Shown here in pieces: positions 1 through 9,956 of a stretch of DNA of 64,000 nt; position 1 is the first letter of the stretch, and every line of letters starts with the position of its first letter. The notes under the pieces were generated by a model, which was given only the letters and a program-made list of their open reading frames with translations, was not told where the DNA came from and searched no databases. A program made the translations under genes and the position numbers. Source of the DNA: Pantoea sp. Eser (GTDB lineage Bacteria > Pseudomonadota > Gammaproteobacteria > Enterobacterales > Enterobacteriaceae). The stretch lies in contig SZZY01000014.1 in assembly GCA_009830035.1 (NCBI GenBank), positions 44,120 to 108,119 of the forward strand, written 5' to 3'.

Positions 1-157
1 ACCAGATCGGGATCTCTTAGGAACTTGTTATGATCTTATGAGGATCTGTTATTGGATAAAACCGGTGGATAAACAGAATGAACTCACCAGCCCACTTCCC
101 TGCCCTCACCACGATCCTCTGCCGATGCGGTTTGTTGCCCGCTCATTCAAATAAAGG

Positions 158-166
158 TTATACACA
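158..166 (+). promoter_or_regulatory. DnaA box, R2-like
   Basis: TTATACACA is a known DnaA-box variant and sits just before the first iteron. A one-mismatch box, GGTGGATAA, is also present at 64-72. Confidence 0.6.
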
Positions 167-182
167 GGTAAATGCCCGTTTA

Positions 183-286
183 CTCGCTACAGTGGTTATT
201 GTTCACTCGCCAGCGCGGTTGTTTATCTCGCTACAGTGGTTATTTTACTTCCCACAGTGGTTATTCTTCTCGCTATAGTCGTTATC
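183..286 (+). repeat. Five origin iterons
   Basis: Direct repeats of the form CTCGCTACAGTGGTTATT start at 183, 206, 227, 248 and 269. Copies at 183 and 227 are identical. The copy at 248 begins CTTCCCACAG, the one at 269 reads CTCGCTATAGTCGTTATC, and the one at 206 is degenerate. Spacing is 23, 21, 21 and 21 bp, close to two helical turns, as expected for initiator-binding iterons. Confidence 0.8.
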
Positions 287-331
287 AACACCTCTTCAAC
301 CCTTATCCTGCAAGGCCCAGGCGGCAGTGGG

Positions 332-381
332 GATCTATTAAGGATCTCAGTTTGATCTATAGAGGATCGAACAATTGGATC
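332..381. promoter_or_regulatory. Helically phased GATC array of the origin
   Basis: GATC occurs at 332, 343, 354, 365 and 378. The first four are exactly 11 bp apart, one helical turn. The repeat unit resembles GGATCTATTAA, like the GATC 13-mers of enterobacterial origins. A second group lies at 5, 11, 32 and 43. Such arrays are typical targets of Dam methylation, SeqA sequestration and origin melting. Confidence 0.7.
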
Positions 382-386
382 TGACC

Positions 387-395
387 TGTGGATAA
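387..395 (-). promoter_or_regulatory. Consensus DnaA box
   Basis: TGTGGATAA on the plus strand is the exact complement of the DnaA consensus TTATCCACA. It lies directly beside the phased GATC array. Confidence 0.75.
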
Positions 396-605
396 CGAGG
401 ATAAAAAGAACAAACATGCCGTTAAAAGAGCGGGAAAACTGACAAGAAGGTTTGAGGAAAAGTCAGGACGAACGGTAAGGTTGACTGTAGCCTGCCAGAG
501 CAAATCAAAGGAAAAGAAAGCGTAGATCTGAACAGACTGGCCTCACGTTGGTATAAAACCAGAAAACGGCCAACAGACTTAGGAAAATCAGCCCTGATCA
601 GTTGA
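388..605 (+). pseudogene. Basic rep-like protein remnant, frameshifted
   Basis: A GTG at 388, inside the DnaA box, opens a very basic reading frame beginning VDNEDKKNKHAVKRAGK and containing KLTRRFEEKSGRTV. Around 490 the coding signal moves to another frame reading LPEQIKGKESVDLNRLASR, then WYKTRKRPTDLGKSALIS, and stops at 603-605. Together the frames look like the N-terminus of one DNA-binding protein broken by a frameshift. Its position directly after the iterons suggests a plasmid initiator or replication accessory protein, but the family was not recognised and the rest is absent. The coding signal is clear; the function is inferred. Confidence 0.45.
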
Positions 606-1092
606 TGCCGTCTACCATTTCGCAGCAGGATTGTTAAATGAAGCATTGTTTTTTCGCTCTGATTAACATCAGGTAACCAGCAAGCTTGACGAACCTATGC
701 CAACTGCAACATGCCCCTGTTTAATGCCTTAACAGAAGTGCCACTCATATCGATACCAATCCGGGTGTGTAGTCAAACACCTGACTCAGGGATAAGAAGT
801 ATTTAACGACATTTTGCTACCCTCTCCTCTCCTCAGCTAAAAACGTTTTTTATTGAATTTTCATGATGAAAACACCATAAATTCACCCTGAAAATGACGG
901 TTCGAGAAGTTAGTAATTATGGGCTCTATATGCTTAAGAAAGCGACTTTCAGCACAAACGCTTGTATACATTCCTCACAAAGCTCTGCAAAATTCTTTCT
1001 AAGCAGTAGCTGAAAAATAAGGGTATGAGTTCTAATTGCTGAAAAACCAGCAGTTAGATCAGGATGGAACATTTGTTCATTGAAAGGAGGTT
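606..1092. other. Non-coding stretch with a palindrome-containing repeat
   Basis: No convincing gene is seen. The stretch contains copy 1 of a 22-bp repeat (856-877), described separately. Confidence 0.5.
856..877. repeat. 22-bp repeat copy 1, possible parS-like site
   Basis: GAATTTTCATGATGAAAAC (the first 19 of 22 bases) contains a perfect inverted repeat, TTTTCAT-g-ATGAAAA. A second copy with one mismatch lies at 3585-3606. The half-site resembles the ATTTCA-type A-boxes bound by P1 ParB, so this may be a partition site. That is inference; a host-regulator site is also possible. Confidence 0.4.
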
Positions 1093-1227
1093 GTGAAATA
1101 TCTCTGGCTGATAACAACGATTTTTACATTGCCAGTCAGACAGTTTCGCTTTAAACAGGTCAGTTCAACTCCCGGATTGCTACTGTCGGGTAATTCAGTA
1201 TTTCATTATCCTGAAGGGAAGATTTAA
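1093..1227 (+). CDS. Possible 44-residue membrane or secreted peptide
   Basis: A strong Shine-Dalgarno sequence (AAAGGAGG) lies just before a GTG at 1093. The frame begins VKYLWLITTIFTLPVRQF, a short charged start and a hydrophobic stretch like a signal or single membrane helix, and ends at 1227. No family is recognised. The ribosome site is the main support, and chance occurrence is quite possible. Confidence 0.22.
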   Translation: MKYLWLITTIFTLPVRQFRFKQVSSTPGLLLSGNSVFHYPEGKI

Positions 1228-1403
1228 TAAGGAGGCAACGGAAGAACAGACCAATGAATCTCAGCAGTCTGCACTTAATTTCTGTAAGTGGGCGACTCTG
1301 CTGCTTCATCACCAGCAAATATACAGATAGGCAGACTGAAGAATGATCAGTACGGCCCTCTTCTTTCGCACTTCAATTAGCACGATTGTTTCGCTAAACA
1401 AAG

Positions 1404-2231
1404 CTAAGCCGATGAAGATGTCTGTGTTGTACGTTCTTCTTTCAGAAAATCAACAAATGCGCGCAGCGGCGCAGACATAAACCGGCTGGGAAAGTAGAGC
1501 CAGGGTCCTTCAAAAGCAGACCACCATTCCGGTAGTACAGCAACAAGCTCGCCAGTTTCGAAATGGGGCTGTAGCCAGTTCCCGAAGGTAGCAATAATGC
1601 CTCTGCCCTGCTTAGCAAAATCAATAGCGGCACCATTGACGCCAATAATTAAACGGCCTGCAGGGTTCACCGTCACGGTCTCACCCTGATATTCAAATTC
1701 CCAGGGTATCAGTGCCCCGCTTGAATACTTCAACCGAATACAGCCATGCTCGGCTAAATCAGCCGGGTGTGACGGTGAACCCTGCAACGCTAAATAGGCA
1801 GGCGCAGCCGCCAGTGCGAGCTTCTGTGTGCGGGGACCTATCGGTACGGCAATAGTATCTTTAGCCAGATGCTCGCAATAGCGGATAGTGCAGGAGAAAA
1901 CGGTTCATTATGGGTGGCAGAATATCCAGCATCACACTGCGCCAGTAACATTCAATTTAAGCACGCCGCGTACCGCTTGCTGATAACTTGAAACGTCATT
2001 CAGCACCGATCTCATTTCAGTAAGCAGAGAGGCAATACGGTCAGCTAGGGTCCGGCCAGCTTCGGTTGGCATTACGCTGCGCGTAGTACGGATAAAAAGC
2101 GGCACGCCAAGACTTTGCTCCAGCGCGGTGATCCTTTCGCTGACTGTTGAAGGCGACAGACCAAGCTGTTTCGCGGCCATCCGGAAACCATTCTCTTTAA
2201 ACACGGTAATAAAGATCGATAAGTCATCCAC
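1404..2231 (-). pseudogene. LysR-family transcriptional regulator, broken
   Basis: The 5' part (2231 to about 1932) encodes a typical LysR winged helix-turn-helix beginning MDDLSIFITVFKENGF and containing AAKQLGLSPSTVSERI. The 3' part (about 1787-1404) encodes the C-terminal effector domain, including WEFEYQGETVTVNPAGR. Between them (1790-1930) the frame is lost through at least one frameshift. It is divergent from the short-chain dehydrogenase remnant at 2384, the usual arrangement for a LysR activator and its target. Both members of the pair are dead. The effector is unknown. Confidence 0.85.
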
Positions 2232-2383
2232 AGTTGCGGCCTGTCATTGTTCGGTTTTCCGATCAGCCTATTCACATTACCCTCTATTATCAAACGTTAT
2301 CAGTCCGCTTATAAAGGTGGAGCAAACACGGGACTCTTTCTGCAGGGGAAAGAGCGCACAAGGCAGAATAAGCCGGAGTCTGT

Positions 2384-3124
2384 ATGAAAGATAAAACTGT
2401 TCTTATTACCGGGTTACCGGGGCCAACAAAAGTATCGGATTTGAAACAGCCCGACAGCTCGGTCTACGCGGTTATCAAATCTGGCTGGCGTGTCGCGATG
2501 AAGCGCGGGGCCAGGCTGCGCTGGCCAAACCGGCCGCAGAGGGTATCACAACCCGGGTAGTGGTTATGGATGTGACGCAGCTGTCGAGCATTCAGGCTGC
2601 AGCGCAATACGTGCTTAAAGAAGAAGGGCAGCTGGATATTTTGATTAATAATGCCGGTATCTCAGGCGTCCAGGGCACTCATCCCAGCGAGCAACGTATC
2701 GACGAGGTTATTACGGTATATGATACTAACGTGTTTGGTGCGATAAGAGTAACTCAGGCTTTTCTGCCGCTGCTGAAAGCCGCGGGCGGCGCTAAAATCA
2801 TCATGGTCAGTAGCGGACTGGGCTCACTGGAGTGGGTTTCCGACCCGAACCATCCTTATTTTAAGGTCAATGAACTGGGCTATAACAGCTCAAAAACCGC
2901 ATTGAACGCGGTAACCATCGCCTTTGCCAGACAGCTTAAGAATCAGGGCATCAGCGTAAATGCCGTCGATCCCGGCTATACCGCCACGGATTTCAATGGA
3001 CACAGCGGCTACAGAAGCGTAGCCTAGGCTGCTGCCGGCAGCGTCTGGCTGGTGGCCGGCAGAACAAAATCCGGCGGAAATGACAGGCGGATTCTACTTC
3101 GATCAACAGCGCGCGCCCTGGTAA
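2384..3124 (+). pseudogene. Short-chain dehydrogenase/reductase, three lesions
   Basis: The protein starts MKDKTVLITG at 2384, but an exact 8-bp tandem duplication (TTACCGGG at 2406-2413 and 2414-2421) shifts the frame inside the nucleotide-binding glycine motif. The restored frame reads ITGANKSIGFETARQLG, then contains INNAG and the catalytic serine and YNSSK tyrosine-lysine regions. A TAG at 3025-3027 follows GYRSVA, and a further shift is needed to reach the family-like end GGFYFDQQRAPW at 3124. This was an NAD(P)-dependent oxidoreductase of about 245 residues. The substrate cannot be inferred. Confidence 0.88.
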
Positions 3125-3895
3125 ACGCTACCTGAAACCAGACACAGCTAGGTTGATTAGCCTATTCAGATCCCTGCGGTGGTATGAAGCAGGCACAGGT
3201 TACACCTCAACACGTCGTTACCGCGCCTGCCGGCTTGTTCGCTTATGTTGTCCATCCGACGCGGTTCCTATAGCTGCCTGGCGCTGTATAACGTTCTGTT
3301 CGGGTCAAGGATAGCGCGTAGAATAAGCGTGAAAGGAAGAACTGGAAGCAGGGAATCGTCGGGTGAGCAACGTGCTGCCTGTCATTGTATTTTGCAACCG
3401 CACCCCCCTGGAAATGACTTACCCGCCATGCCTTATTTTAATTTTACGGCCGGTAAAGGGATTATCTGAACTGGCGAACTTATCCTGTTCTCTGCTCTAT
3501 TCGCTGGTTTGCGCGGCCGGTTTTTTTCAGTAAACTCCCCACGGGAATTCACGCTTAAATAAATGAAATAATTGATATTTTTTAGAATTTTCACGATGAA
3601 AACACCCTTTTCTTCCGCTATTTTCATACGGATTTTGATTTGTTATTACGTTGTCCGCTGCGCTACCTATTCCAAATAAGGGTTTCGCTGTAGCTTTAGA
3701 AAAACACACCAGCGTGAATGACCCTTCCTCTTTTCTATTCTTCTGATCGGCTGCGGTTCATTAATCAATGTTCTCCGCAACGCTCTTACCGCTGAATTCA
3801 CCCGGCCCAAACGATTGCCAGTAACGCTACCTCCAGTTGCCGAAGCATTCCATCCGATAGTAAAAAATCCAGGTTTTTGGCATTTTTCTAAAAAA
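3125..3895. other. Intergenic region before parA
   Basis: No supportable gene is seen. It contains copy 2 of the 22-bp palindromic repeat (3585-3606) and leads into the parA promoter. Confidence 0.5.
3585..3606. repeat. 22-bp repeat copy 2, possible parS-like site
   Basis: GAATTTTCACGATGAAAAC (the first 19 of 22 bases) differs from copy 1 at one base (C for T at 3594), which breaks one pair of the inverted repeat. It lies 368 bp upstream of the parA start. See 856-877 for interpretation. Confidence 0.4.
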
Positions 3896-3924
3896 TTGGC
3901 AGATAGCCGCTTTTTGTGTAGTAT
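3896..3924 (+). promoter_or_regulatory. parAB promoter with AT palindrome
   Basis: TTGGCA (3896-3901) and TAGTAT (3919-3924) are separated by 17 bp, a good sigma-70 promoter 29 bp before the parA start. The palindrome ATTTTTcTAAAAAAT just overlaps the upstream edge and could be the site where ParA autoregulates, as known for P1 parOP. The operator role is inferred. Confidence 0.5.
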
Positions 3925-3952
3925 GCAAAAAAACATTAACGCAGAGGGGCTT

Positions 3953-5155
3953 ATGAAGCGTGACTATGGTGGTGTGCTGGAGATGGCAACGCGTGCCAAC
4001 TCCATGTTGCACGGGCTGAGCAATCACATTGAGCAGCAGCGTCAGGAATTTAACCAGACCGGTTTTTATCAGACTTTCTCACGTAATGCCGTTGCCAACA
4101 TGCCATTGCTGAGTAAGCATGCAGTGGTAGCTGCCATCAATGACATGGAAGAAGCTGGGTATCAGTTTGGTAAGAAGCAAACCGGTAGCACCTCACAATA
4201 TGCATTAACCATCCAGAACGTGGTCGATATTTATCAGCACCGCAAGGTACCAAAATACCGCGATAAGCACGAAGGTCCGTTTGTGATCTTTGTGGTCAGC
4301 CTCAAAGGTGGCGTTTCCAAAACGGTCAGCACCGTAACGCTGGCCCACGGTATGCGGGCCCATCCTTCGATGCTGCACAATGACCTGCGGATTCTGGTTA
4401 TCGATCTCGACCCACAGGCCTCCAGCACAATGTTCCTCAGCCACACTAACAGCGTCGGCTCTGTGCTGGAAACCGCCGCCCAAGCAATGCTGAATGATCT
4501 GGACGCTGACCAGCTACGTGAGCAGTTTATCAAACCGACGGTGATGCCTGGCGTTGATGTCATTCCCGCCTCGATTGATGACGGTTTTGTCGCCAGTGAC
4601 TGGGAAGAGCTAGTCGCGCAGCATCTGCCGGGCGTAGCGCCTTCTGAAGTTCTGCGCCGCAACGTCATCGATCATCTGGCCGGTGATTACGACTTCATCT
4701 TCCTCGATACCGGCCCGCATCTCGATTCGTTTGTGCTGAATGCGATTGCCGCCAGTGATGTACTGCTGACGCCAACGCCTCCGGCGCAGGTTGATTTCCA
4801 CTCGACCATGAAATACCTGACGCGACTGCCGGAGATGCTGGAGCGGATCGAAGCGGAAGGGGTCGAGCTACGTCTGAAGGCGAATATTGGCTTCATGTCA
4901 AAAATGACCTCCAAGCACGATCATCTCACGTCACAAAGTTATGCCCGCGAAGTGTTTACCAAATCGATGCTCGATTGTGGCCTGCCGCGGCTGGATGGCT
5001 TTGAACGCTGCGGCGAGTCGTTTGATACGGTGATCAGCGCGAACCCGTCATCCTATCCCGGCAGCGCCGATGCGTTACGCAAGGCTAAATATGAAGCGGA
5101 GCAGTTCTCAAGGGCTGTATTTGATCGCATTGAATATATCCGGAGCACCCTGTGA
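3953..5155 (+). CDS. parA: P1-family partition ATPase ParA
   Basis: The 400-residue protein has the P1/P7 ParA layout. An N-terminal DNA-binding region (about 1-100) is followed by the deviant Walker A motif LKGGVSKTVST near residue 111, the Walker A' segment LVIDLDPQASSTMFLSH, and LDTGPHLDSF. The C-terminal LPRLDGFERCGESFDTVI block is highly typical of the family. It drives plasmid segregation with ParB on nucleoid DNA and represses its own operon. The ATG at 3953 was chosen because AGAGGGG precedes it and the resulting length matches P1 ParA; an upstream in-frame ATG at 3815 lies before the promoter. It is intact and overlaps parB by four bases. Confidence 0.97.
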   Translation: MKRDYGGVLEMATRANSMLHGLSNHIEQQRQEFNQTGFYQTFSRNAVANMPLLSKHAVVAAINDMEEAGYQFGKKQTGSTSQYALTIQNVVDIYQHRKVPKYRDKHEGPFVIFVVSLKGGVSKTVSTVTLAHGMRAHPSMLHNDLRILVIDLDPQASSTMFLSHTNSVGSVLETAAQAMLNDLDADQLREQFIKPTVMPGVDVIPASIDDGFVASDWEELVAQHLPGVAPSEVLRRNVIDHLAGDYDFIFLDTGPHLDSFVLNAIAASDVLLTPTPPAQVDFHSTMKYLTRLPEMLERIEAEGVELRLKANIGFMSKMTSKHDHLTSQSYAREVFTKSMLDCGLPRLDGFERCGESFDTVISANPSSYPGSADALRKAKYEAEQFSRAVFDRIEYIRSTL

Positions 5156-6132
5156 GCAAACCCATCCAGCGCATTGGCCGCAAATTCGGTGACTCCGCCA
5201 TTGCCAGCATGATCGACAGCAGCCAGTCGCGCACCTTTACCCTTAATTCGGGTATGAAGGCGACCTTTGTGCGGCAGCTGATCCCGCATGATGACATTGA
5301 AGCAAAGACCTATGTCGACCCGAAGATTAACGGACGCGATCAGAGCACGCTGACGGCCGAGTCGCTCAAAGAGATTACCCGCACCATTACCCTGCAACAG
5401 TTCTTCCCGGCCATCGGGCGCATCACCACTGATCGAATTGAAATCATGGACGGCTCCCGTCGCCGCGCAGCCTGTATTCTCTCCGGTGCCAGTCTGGAAG
5501 TGCTGGTCACGGCAGATGAACTGAGTATCAGTGATGCTCGTCAGCTGGCCGCTGACATTCAGACCGCCCGAGAACACAACCTGCGCGAGCTGGGGTTGCG
5601 TTTTATGCTAATGAACGAGCAGGGCATGAGTAAGTCGGAGATTGCCAAAGCGGAAGGGATTTCGAATGCCAAAGTGTCGCGCGCTTTCCAGGCCGCATCG
5701 GTGCCGGCTGAATTTATCGAACTTTTCCCGGTGGTGGCTGAACTGACGTTGCAGGATTATCAACTGCTGCTTGATGTGTGGGAAGAAGCTAAAGCCGAAG
5801 CGGTCGAGGTTGATGAGCTGGTCAGTCAGATTCAGGATAAACTGACTCGCGATGCGGTGCCGGCCCAGATCAACGCCGACGAAAAAAAATCGGCCATTCT
5901 CGATTGCTTTAAAGCCGCCAGGAAGCAGCTCAAAACTCCGCCGGCTGCCAGCAGGACGGTTACGGAAAAACTGGCGACCTTCAGCACTGCCAATACCTAT
6001 GCGCGCCGTAAAACCAACGATCAGAAGCGGACCGTACAGTACGAATTTAGCCGTCTGCCAAAAGATATTACCGAGAAGATTGATGCTTCTATTAAACAGA
6101 TATTGTCCTCGATGAAGCGGAACAATTCCTGA
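5152..6132 (+). CDS. parB: P1-family centromere-binding protein ParB
   Basis: The 326-residue protein aligns in order with P1 ParB (333 residues). It has an N-terminal ParA-interaction region, then NGRDQSTLTAESLK, the conserved EIMDGSRRRAACIL segment, a helix-turn-helix around KSEIAKAEGISNAKVSRAF, and a C-terminal dimerisation/B-box-binding domain. It starts with GTG overlapping the parA stop (GTGA), showing translational coupling. ParB binds the plasmid centromere and recruits ParA. No lesion is seen. The cognate parS is not certain; the 22-bp palindromic repeats at 856 and 3585 are candidates. Confidence 0.97.
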   Translation: MSKPIQRIGRKFGDSAIASMIDSSQSRTFTLNSGMKATFVRQLIPHDDIEAKTYVDPKINGRDQSTLTAESLKEITRTITLQQFFPAIGRITTDRIEIMDGSRRRAACILSGASLEVLVTADELSISDARQLAADIQTAREHNLRELGLRFMLMNEQGMSKSEIAKAEGISNAKVSRAFQAASVPAEFIELFPVVAELTLQDYQLLLDVWEEAKAEAVEVDELVSQIQDKLTRDAVPAQINADEKKSAILDCFKAARKQLKTPPAASRTVTEKLATFSTANTYARRKTNDQKRTVQYEFSRLPKDITEKIDASIKQILSSMKRNNS

Positions 6133-6145
6133 CATTCGTCGAAAC

Positions 6146-6163
6146 CGGCCAAGCGCCGTTTTT
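6146..6163 (+). terminator. Weak intrinsic terminator after parB
   Basis: CGGC-caagc-GCCG followed by TTTTT (6159-6163), just 14 bases after the parB stop. The stem is short, so confidence is moderate. Confidence 0.45.
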
Positions 6164-6335
6164 CTAGCCCTAGCCTGCCAGATTACGCTCTTCGCTATTC
6201 ATTACTCTCGCCGTAAATCATGCAGCATCGCTGACGCTCGCTGCGTTATATGCCGTCATACTTCTCATCAATCCTGTGTCACATCTCTCAATGCTGCATT
6301 TTGTTTGTTGAACGCTGACGCATCTACGGTTATAG

Positions 6336-6349
6336 CTAAAACGAGTTAG
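6336..6349. promoter_or_regulatory. ScrR-type operator before scrK
   Basis: CTAAAACGAGTTAG matches the scrY operator CTAAACCGGTTTAG at 11 of 14 positions and lies about 30 bp before scrK. In enterobacteria ScrR represses both scrK and scrYAB from such sites. Confidence 0.6.
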
Positions 6350-6376
6350 CTAACTTATCCACTTTAAGGAACTTCT

Positions 6377-7191
6377 GTGTTAGTACGCGTGTGGTGTCTG
6401 GGTGATGCGGTGGTCGATCTGTTGCCGGAAACGCCGGGACGTTTAATGCAGTGTCCGGGCGGCGCACCGGCCAATGTGGCGGTGGGCGTGGCGCGCCTGC
6501 AGGGAAAGCAGTGCGTTTATCGGCAGGGTAGGGGCCGACCCGTTCGGTGACTTTATGCGCCAGACGCTGATTAATGAGCAGGTAGAAACCACCTTCCTGA
6601 AATCCGATCTTGCTCATCGCACCTCAACCGTGGTGGTCGGACTGGATGACAACGGCGAGCGGTCGTTCACCTTCATGGTGCGTCCCAGCGCTGATCTGTT
6701 TCTCGAGATAACCGATCTGCCCCGGTTGAGCGCCGGAGAATGGCTGCATTGCTGTTCAATCGCGCTGTCAGCCGAACTTTCACGGACAGCCACACGCTTA
6801 CCGCAATGCAGCGCATACGCGCCGCAGGTGGATTCGTCAGTTTCGACCTCAACCTGCGGGATGACCTGTGGTCTGACCCGACGCAGCTGCATGCGGTTGT
6901 CCATCAGGCGCTGGCCTGCGCTGATGTGGTGAAGCTGTCAGAGGAGGAACTTCAGTTTCTCCATTCTGCCGTGGATCCTGCCGACAGCATGCAGCAGCTG
7001 GCTGGACGTTTTGCCATTAAGCTGCTGTTGGTTACGCAGGGCAGGGCGGGTGTGATGGCCTGTCATCAGGGGCAGATTTATCACTATCCCACCTCGCCGG
7101 TGGTCAGCGTTGTGGCGCACTGGCAACCACTGCCAAAGGGGCGATGACGGCGTTACCTTGGCTGCACCAGCTTACTGACCCGGCAAGCTGA
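6377..7191 (+). pseudogene. scrK: Fructokinase ScrK, active-site motif deleted
   Basis: Fructokinase would phosphorylate the fructose freed by ScrB. A GTG at 6377 after AAGGA begins VLVRVWCLGDAVVDLLPE, leading to the PfkB signature GGAPANVAVGVARL. The frame shifts near 6505 (next block FIGRVGADPFGDFM) and again near 6775 (next block GGFVSFDLNLRDDL). At about 7110 PTSPVVSV joins directly to CGALATTAKGAMTALP, so roughly 40 residues including the catalytic DTTGAGD motif are missing. No functional kinase is possible. It ends at 7191. Similarity to ScrK of Klebsiella/Salmonella sucrose operons was recognised from memory. Confidence 0.93.
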
Positions 7192-7236
7192 TTTCCTTGG
7201 CTGTTATCGCTGGTTTTGCGAGCCATCTCACATTCA

Positions 7237-7250
7237 CTAAACCAGTTTAG
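7237..7250. promoter_or_regulatory. ScrR operator, distal site of scrY
   Basis: CTAAACCAGTTTAG is a near-perfect palindrome of the LacI-family type. It lies 59 bp upstream of the second site at 7296, with the promoter between them. Confidence 0.75.
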
Positions 7251-7259
7251 CTATTTTCA

Positions 7260-7289
7260 TTGCGCGATGAAATTACCCGTGATTATGAT
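7260..7289 (+). promoter_or_regulatory. scrYAB promoter
   Basis: TTGCGC (7260-7265) and TATGAT (7284-7289) with an 18-bp spacer, flanked by the two ScrR operators, so repressor binding would block it directly. Confidence 0.55.
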
Positions 7290-7295
7290 TCGCGC

Positions 7296-7309
7296 CTAAA
7301 CCGGTTTAG
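7296..7309. promoter_or_regulatory. ScrR operator, proximal site of scrY
   Basis: CTAAACCGGTTTAG is a perfect 14-bp palindrome just after the -10 element. Together with the sites at 7237 and 6336 it defines the ScrR regulon in this window. Confidence 0.8.
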
Positions 7310-7354
7310 CAAAAAAAGTTTGTGATGATAGCCTTTCCTCAGGGACGCAAAACA

Positions 7355-8683
<1,329 letters not shown>

Positions 8684-8754
8684 CCAGACAGCCCCAGCCT
8701 GCAGAGGCTGGGCAACCGCACCAATAAAAATGAAATCAGAAGACAGAGGTTAAT

Positions 8755-9956
8755 ATGGATTATGCAAAAATTTCCCGCGCGCTAGTGCCCTTGCTGGGTG
8801 GCCGGGAGAACATCGCCAGCACTGCGCTACGCGTCTGCGGCTGGTGCTGGCGGACGACAGCAAAGCAGACACCACGGCGATTGGCCGCATCGAGGGCGTA
8901 AAAGGCTGCTTCCGCAACGCCGGGCAGTTGCAGGTAATTTTTGGCACCGGCGTGGTCAACAAGGTCTATGCCTCGTTTATCGCCAAAGCGGGGATTAGCG
9001 AGTCGAGCAAATCTGAAGCGGCGGATATCGCGGCGCGTAAGCTTAATCCGTTCCAGCGTATCGCCCGTCTGCTGTCGAATATCTTTGTGCCGGTTATCCC
9101 TGCCATCGTGGCATCCGGCCTGCTGATGGGGCTGCTGGGCATGGTGAAAACCTACGGCTGGGTCAATCCAGATAAGGCACTCTACATCATGCTGGATATG
9201 TGTAGTTCGGCTGCCTTTATTATCCTGCCGATCCTGATGGGTTTTACCGCCGCTCGCGAGTTTGGTGGCAACCCGTTTCTTGGCGCAACCCTTGGTGGCA
9301 TTCTGACCCATCCGGCGCTGACCAACGCCTGGGGCGCGGCATCGGGCTTCCATACCATGAATTTTTTCGGTATCGAAGTGGCGATGATTGGCTACTAGGG
9401 CACGGTGTTTCCGGTACTGCTGGCGGTGTGGTTTATGAGCGTGCTGGAGAAGCAGCTACGCCGGATTATTCCCGATGCGCTGGATCTGATCCTGACGCCG
9501 TTCCTGACGGTGGTTATCTCCGGCTTTATCGCGCTGCTGATCATCGGACCGGCTGGTCGTATGCTGGGGGACGGCATCTCTCTGGTGCTCAGCACTTTGA
9601 TCGCCCACGCGGGCGGGCTGGCTGGCGGGTCTGGTGTTTGGCGGGCTCTATTCGGTGATCGTGATCACCGGGGTACACCATAGTTTCCACGCGATTGAAG
9701 CCGGAATGCTGGGAAATCCCAGCCATTGGCGTTAACTTCCTGCTGCCGATCTGGGCGATGGTCAACGTGGCACAGGGCGGTGCCTGGGTGGTTTCAGTGC
9801 ACGTCTATATGACGTGCCGTCGGGCTGACGGGCCTGACCGGCATGGCGATCGTCAAGGCGGGTTCGCTGCTTAATTACGGTATCGGCGTAGCGATCGCAT
9901 TCACCACGGCGTTCGTGGTCTCTTACCTGCTCAAATACACTAAGGATGCTGAATAA
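8755..9956 (+). pseudogene. scrA: Sucrose PTS IIBC permease ScrA, broken
   Basis: This encoded the EIIBC component that imports and phosphorylates sucrose. It starts MDYAKISRALVPLLGG. A short deletion near 8820 shifts the frame just before the phosphorylated IIB cysteine (HCATRLRLVL in the shifted frame). The IIC membrane domain continues through SNIFVPVIPAIVASGLLMG and FIILPILMGFTAAREFGG. A TAG at 9396-9398 replaces glutamine in GYQGTVFPV. Further shifts occur near 9625, 9715 and 9820 before the end [11 protein letters not shown] at 9956. The stop overlaps the scrB ATG (TAATG). Confidence 0.94.

Larger units (their letters stand above)
1..400. other. Iteron-type plasmid replication origin
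   Basis: This stretch has the parts of a P1-like oriR. It holds clustered GATC (Dam) sites at both ends, five 18-bp iterons in the middle, and DnaA boxes. P1-type origins combine GATC heptamers, DnaA boxes and initiator-binding iterons spaced two helical turns apart, and the same layout is visible here. The parA-parB pair 3.5 kb away supports a plasmid replicon. No intact initiator gene is visible: either it lies left of position 1 or it is the broken remnant at 388-605. The identification rests on architecture, not on a sequence match. Confidence 0.75.

Noticed and set aside
78..384. Small proteins with repeated LQWLF or SRYSGY segments
   Set aside because: They are translations of the origin iterons.
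3815..3952. An upstream extension of ParA by 46 residues
   Set aside because: It would start before the mapped promoter elements, lacks a ribosome site and is longer than the P1 family.
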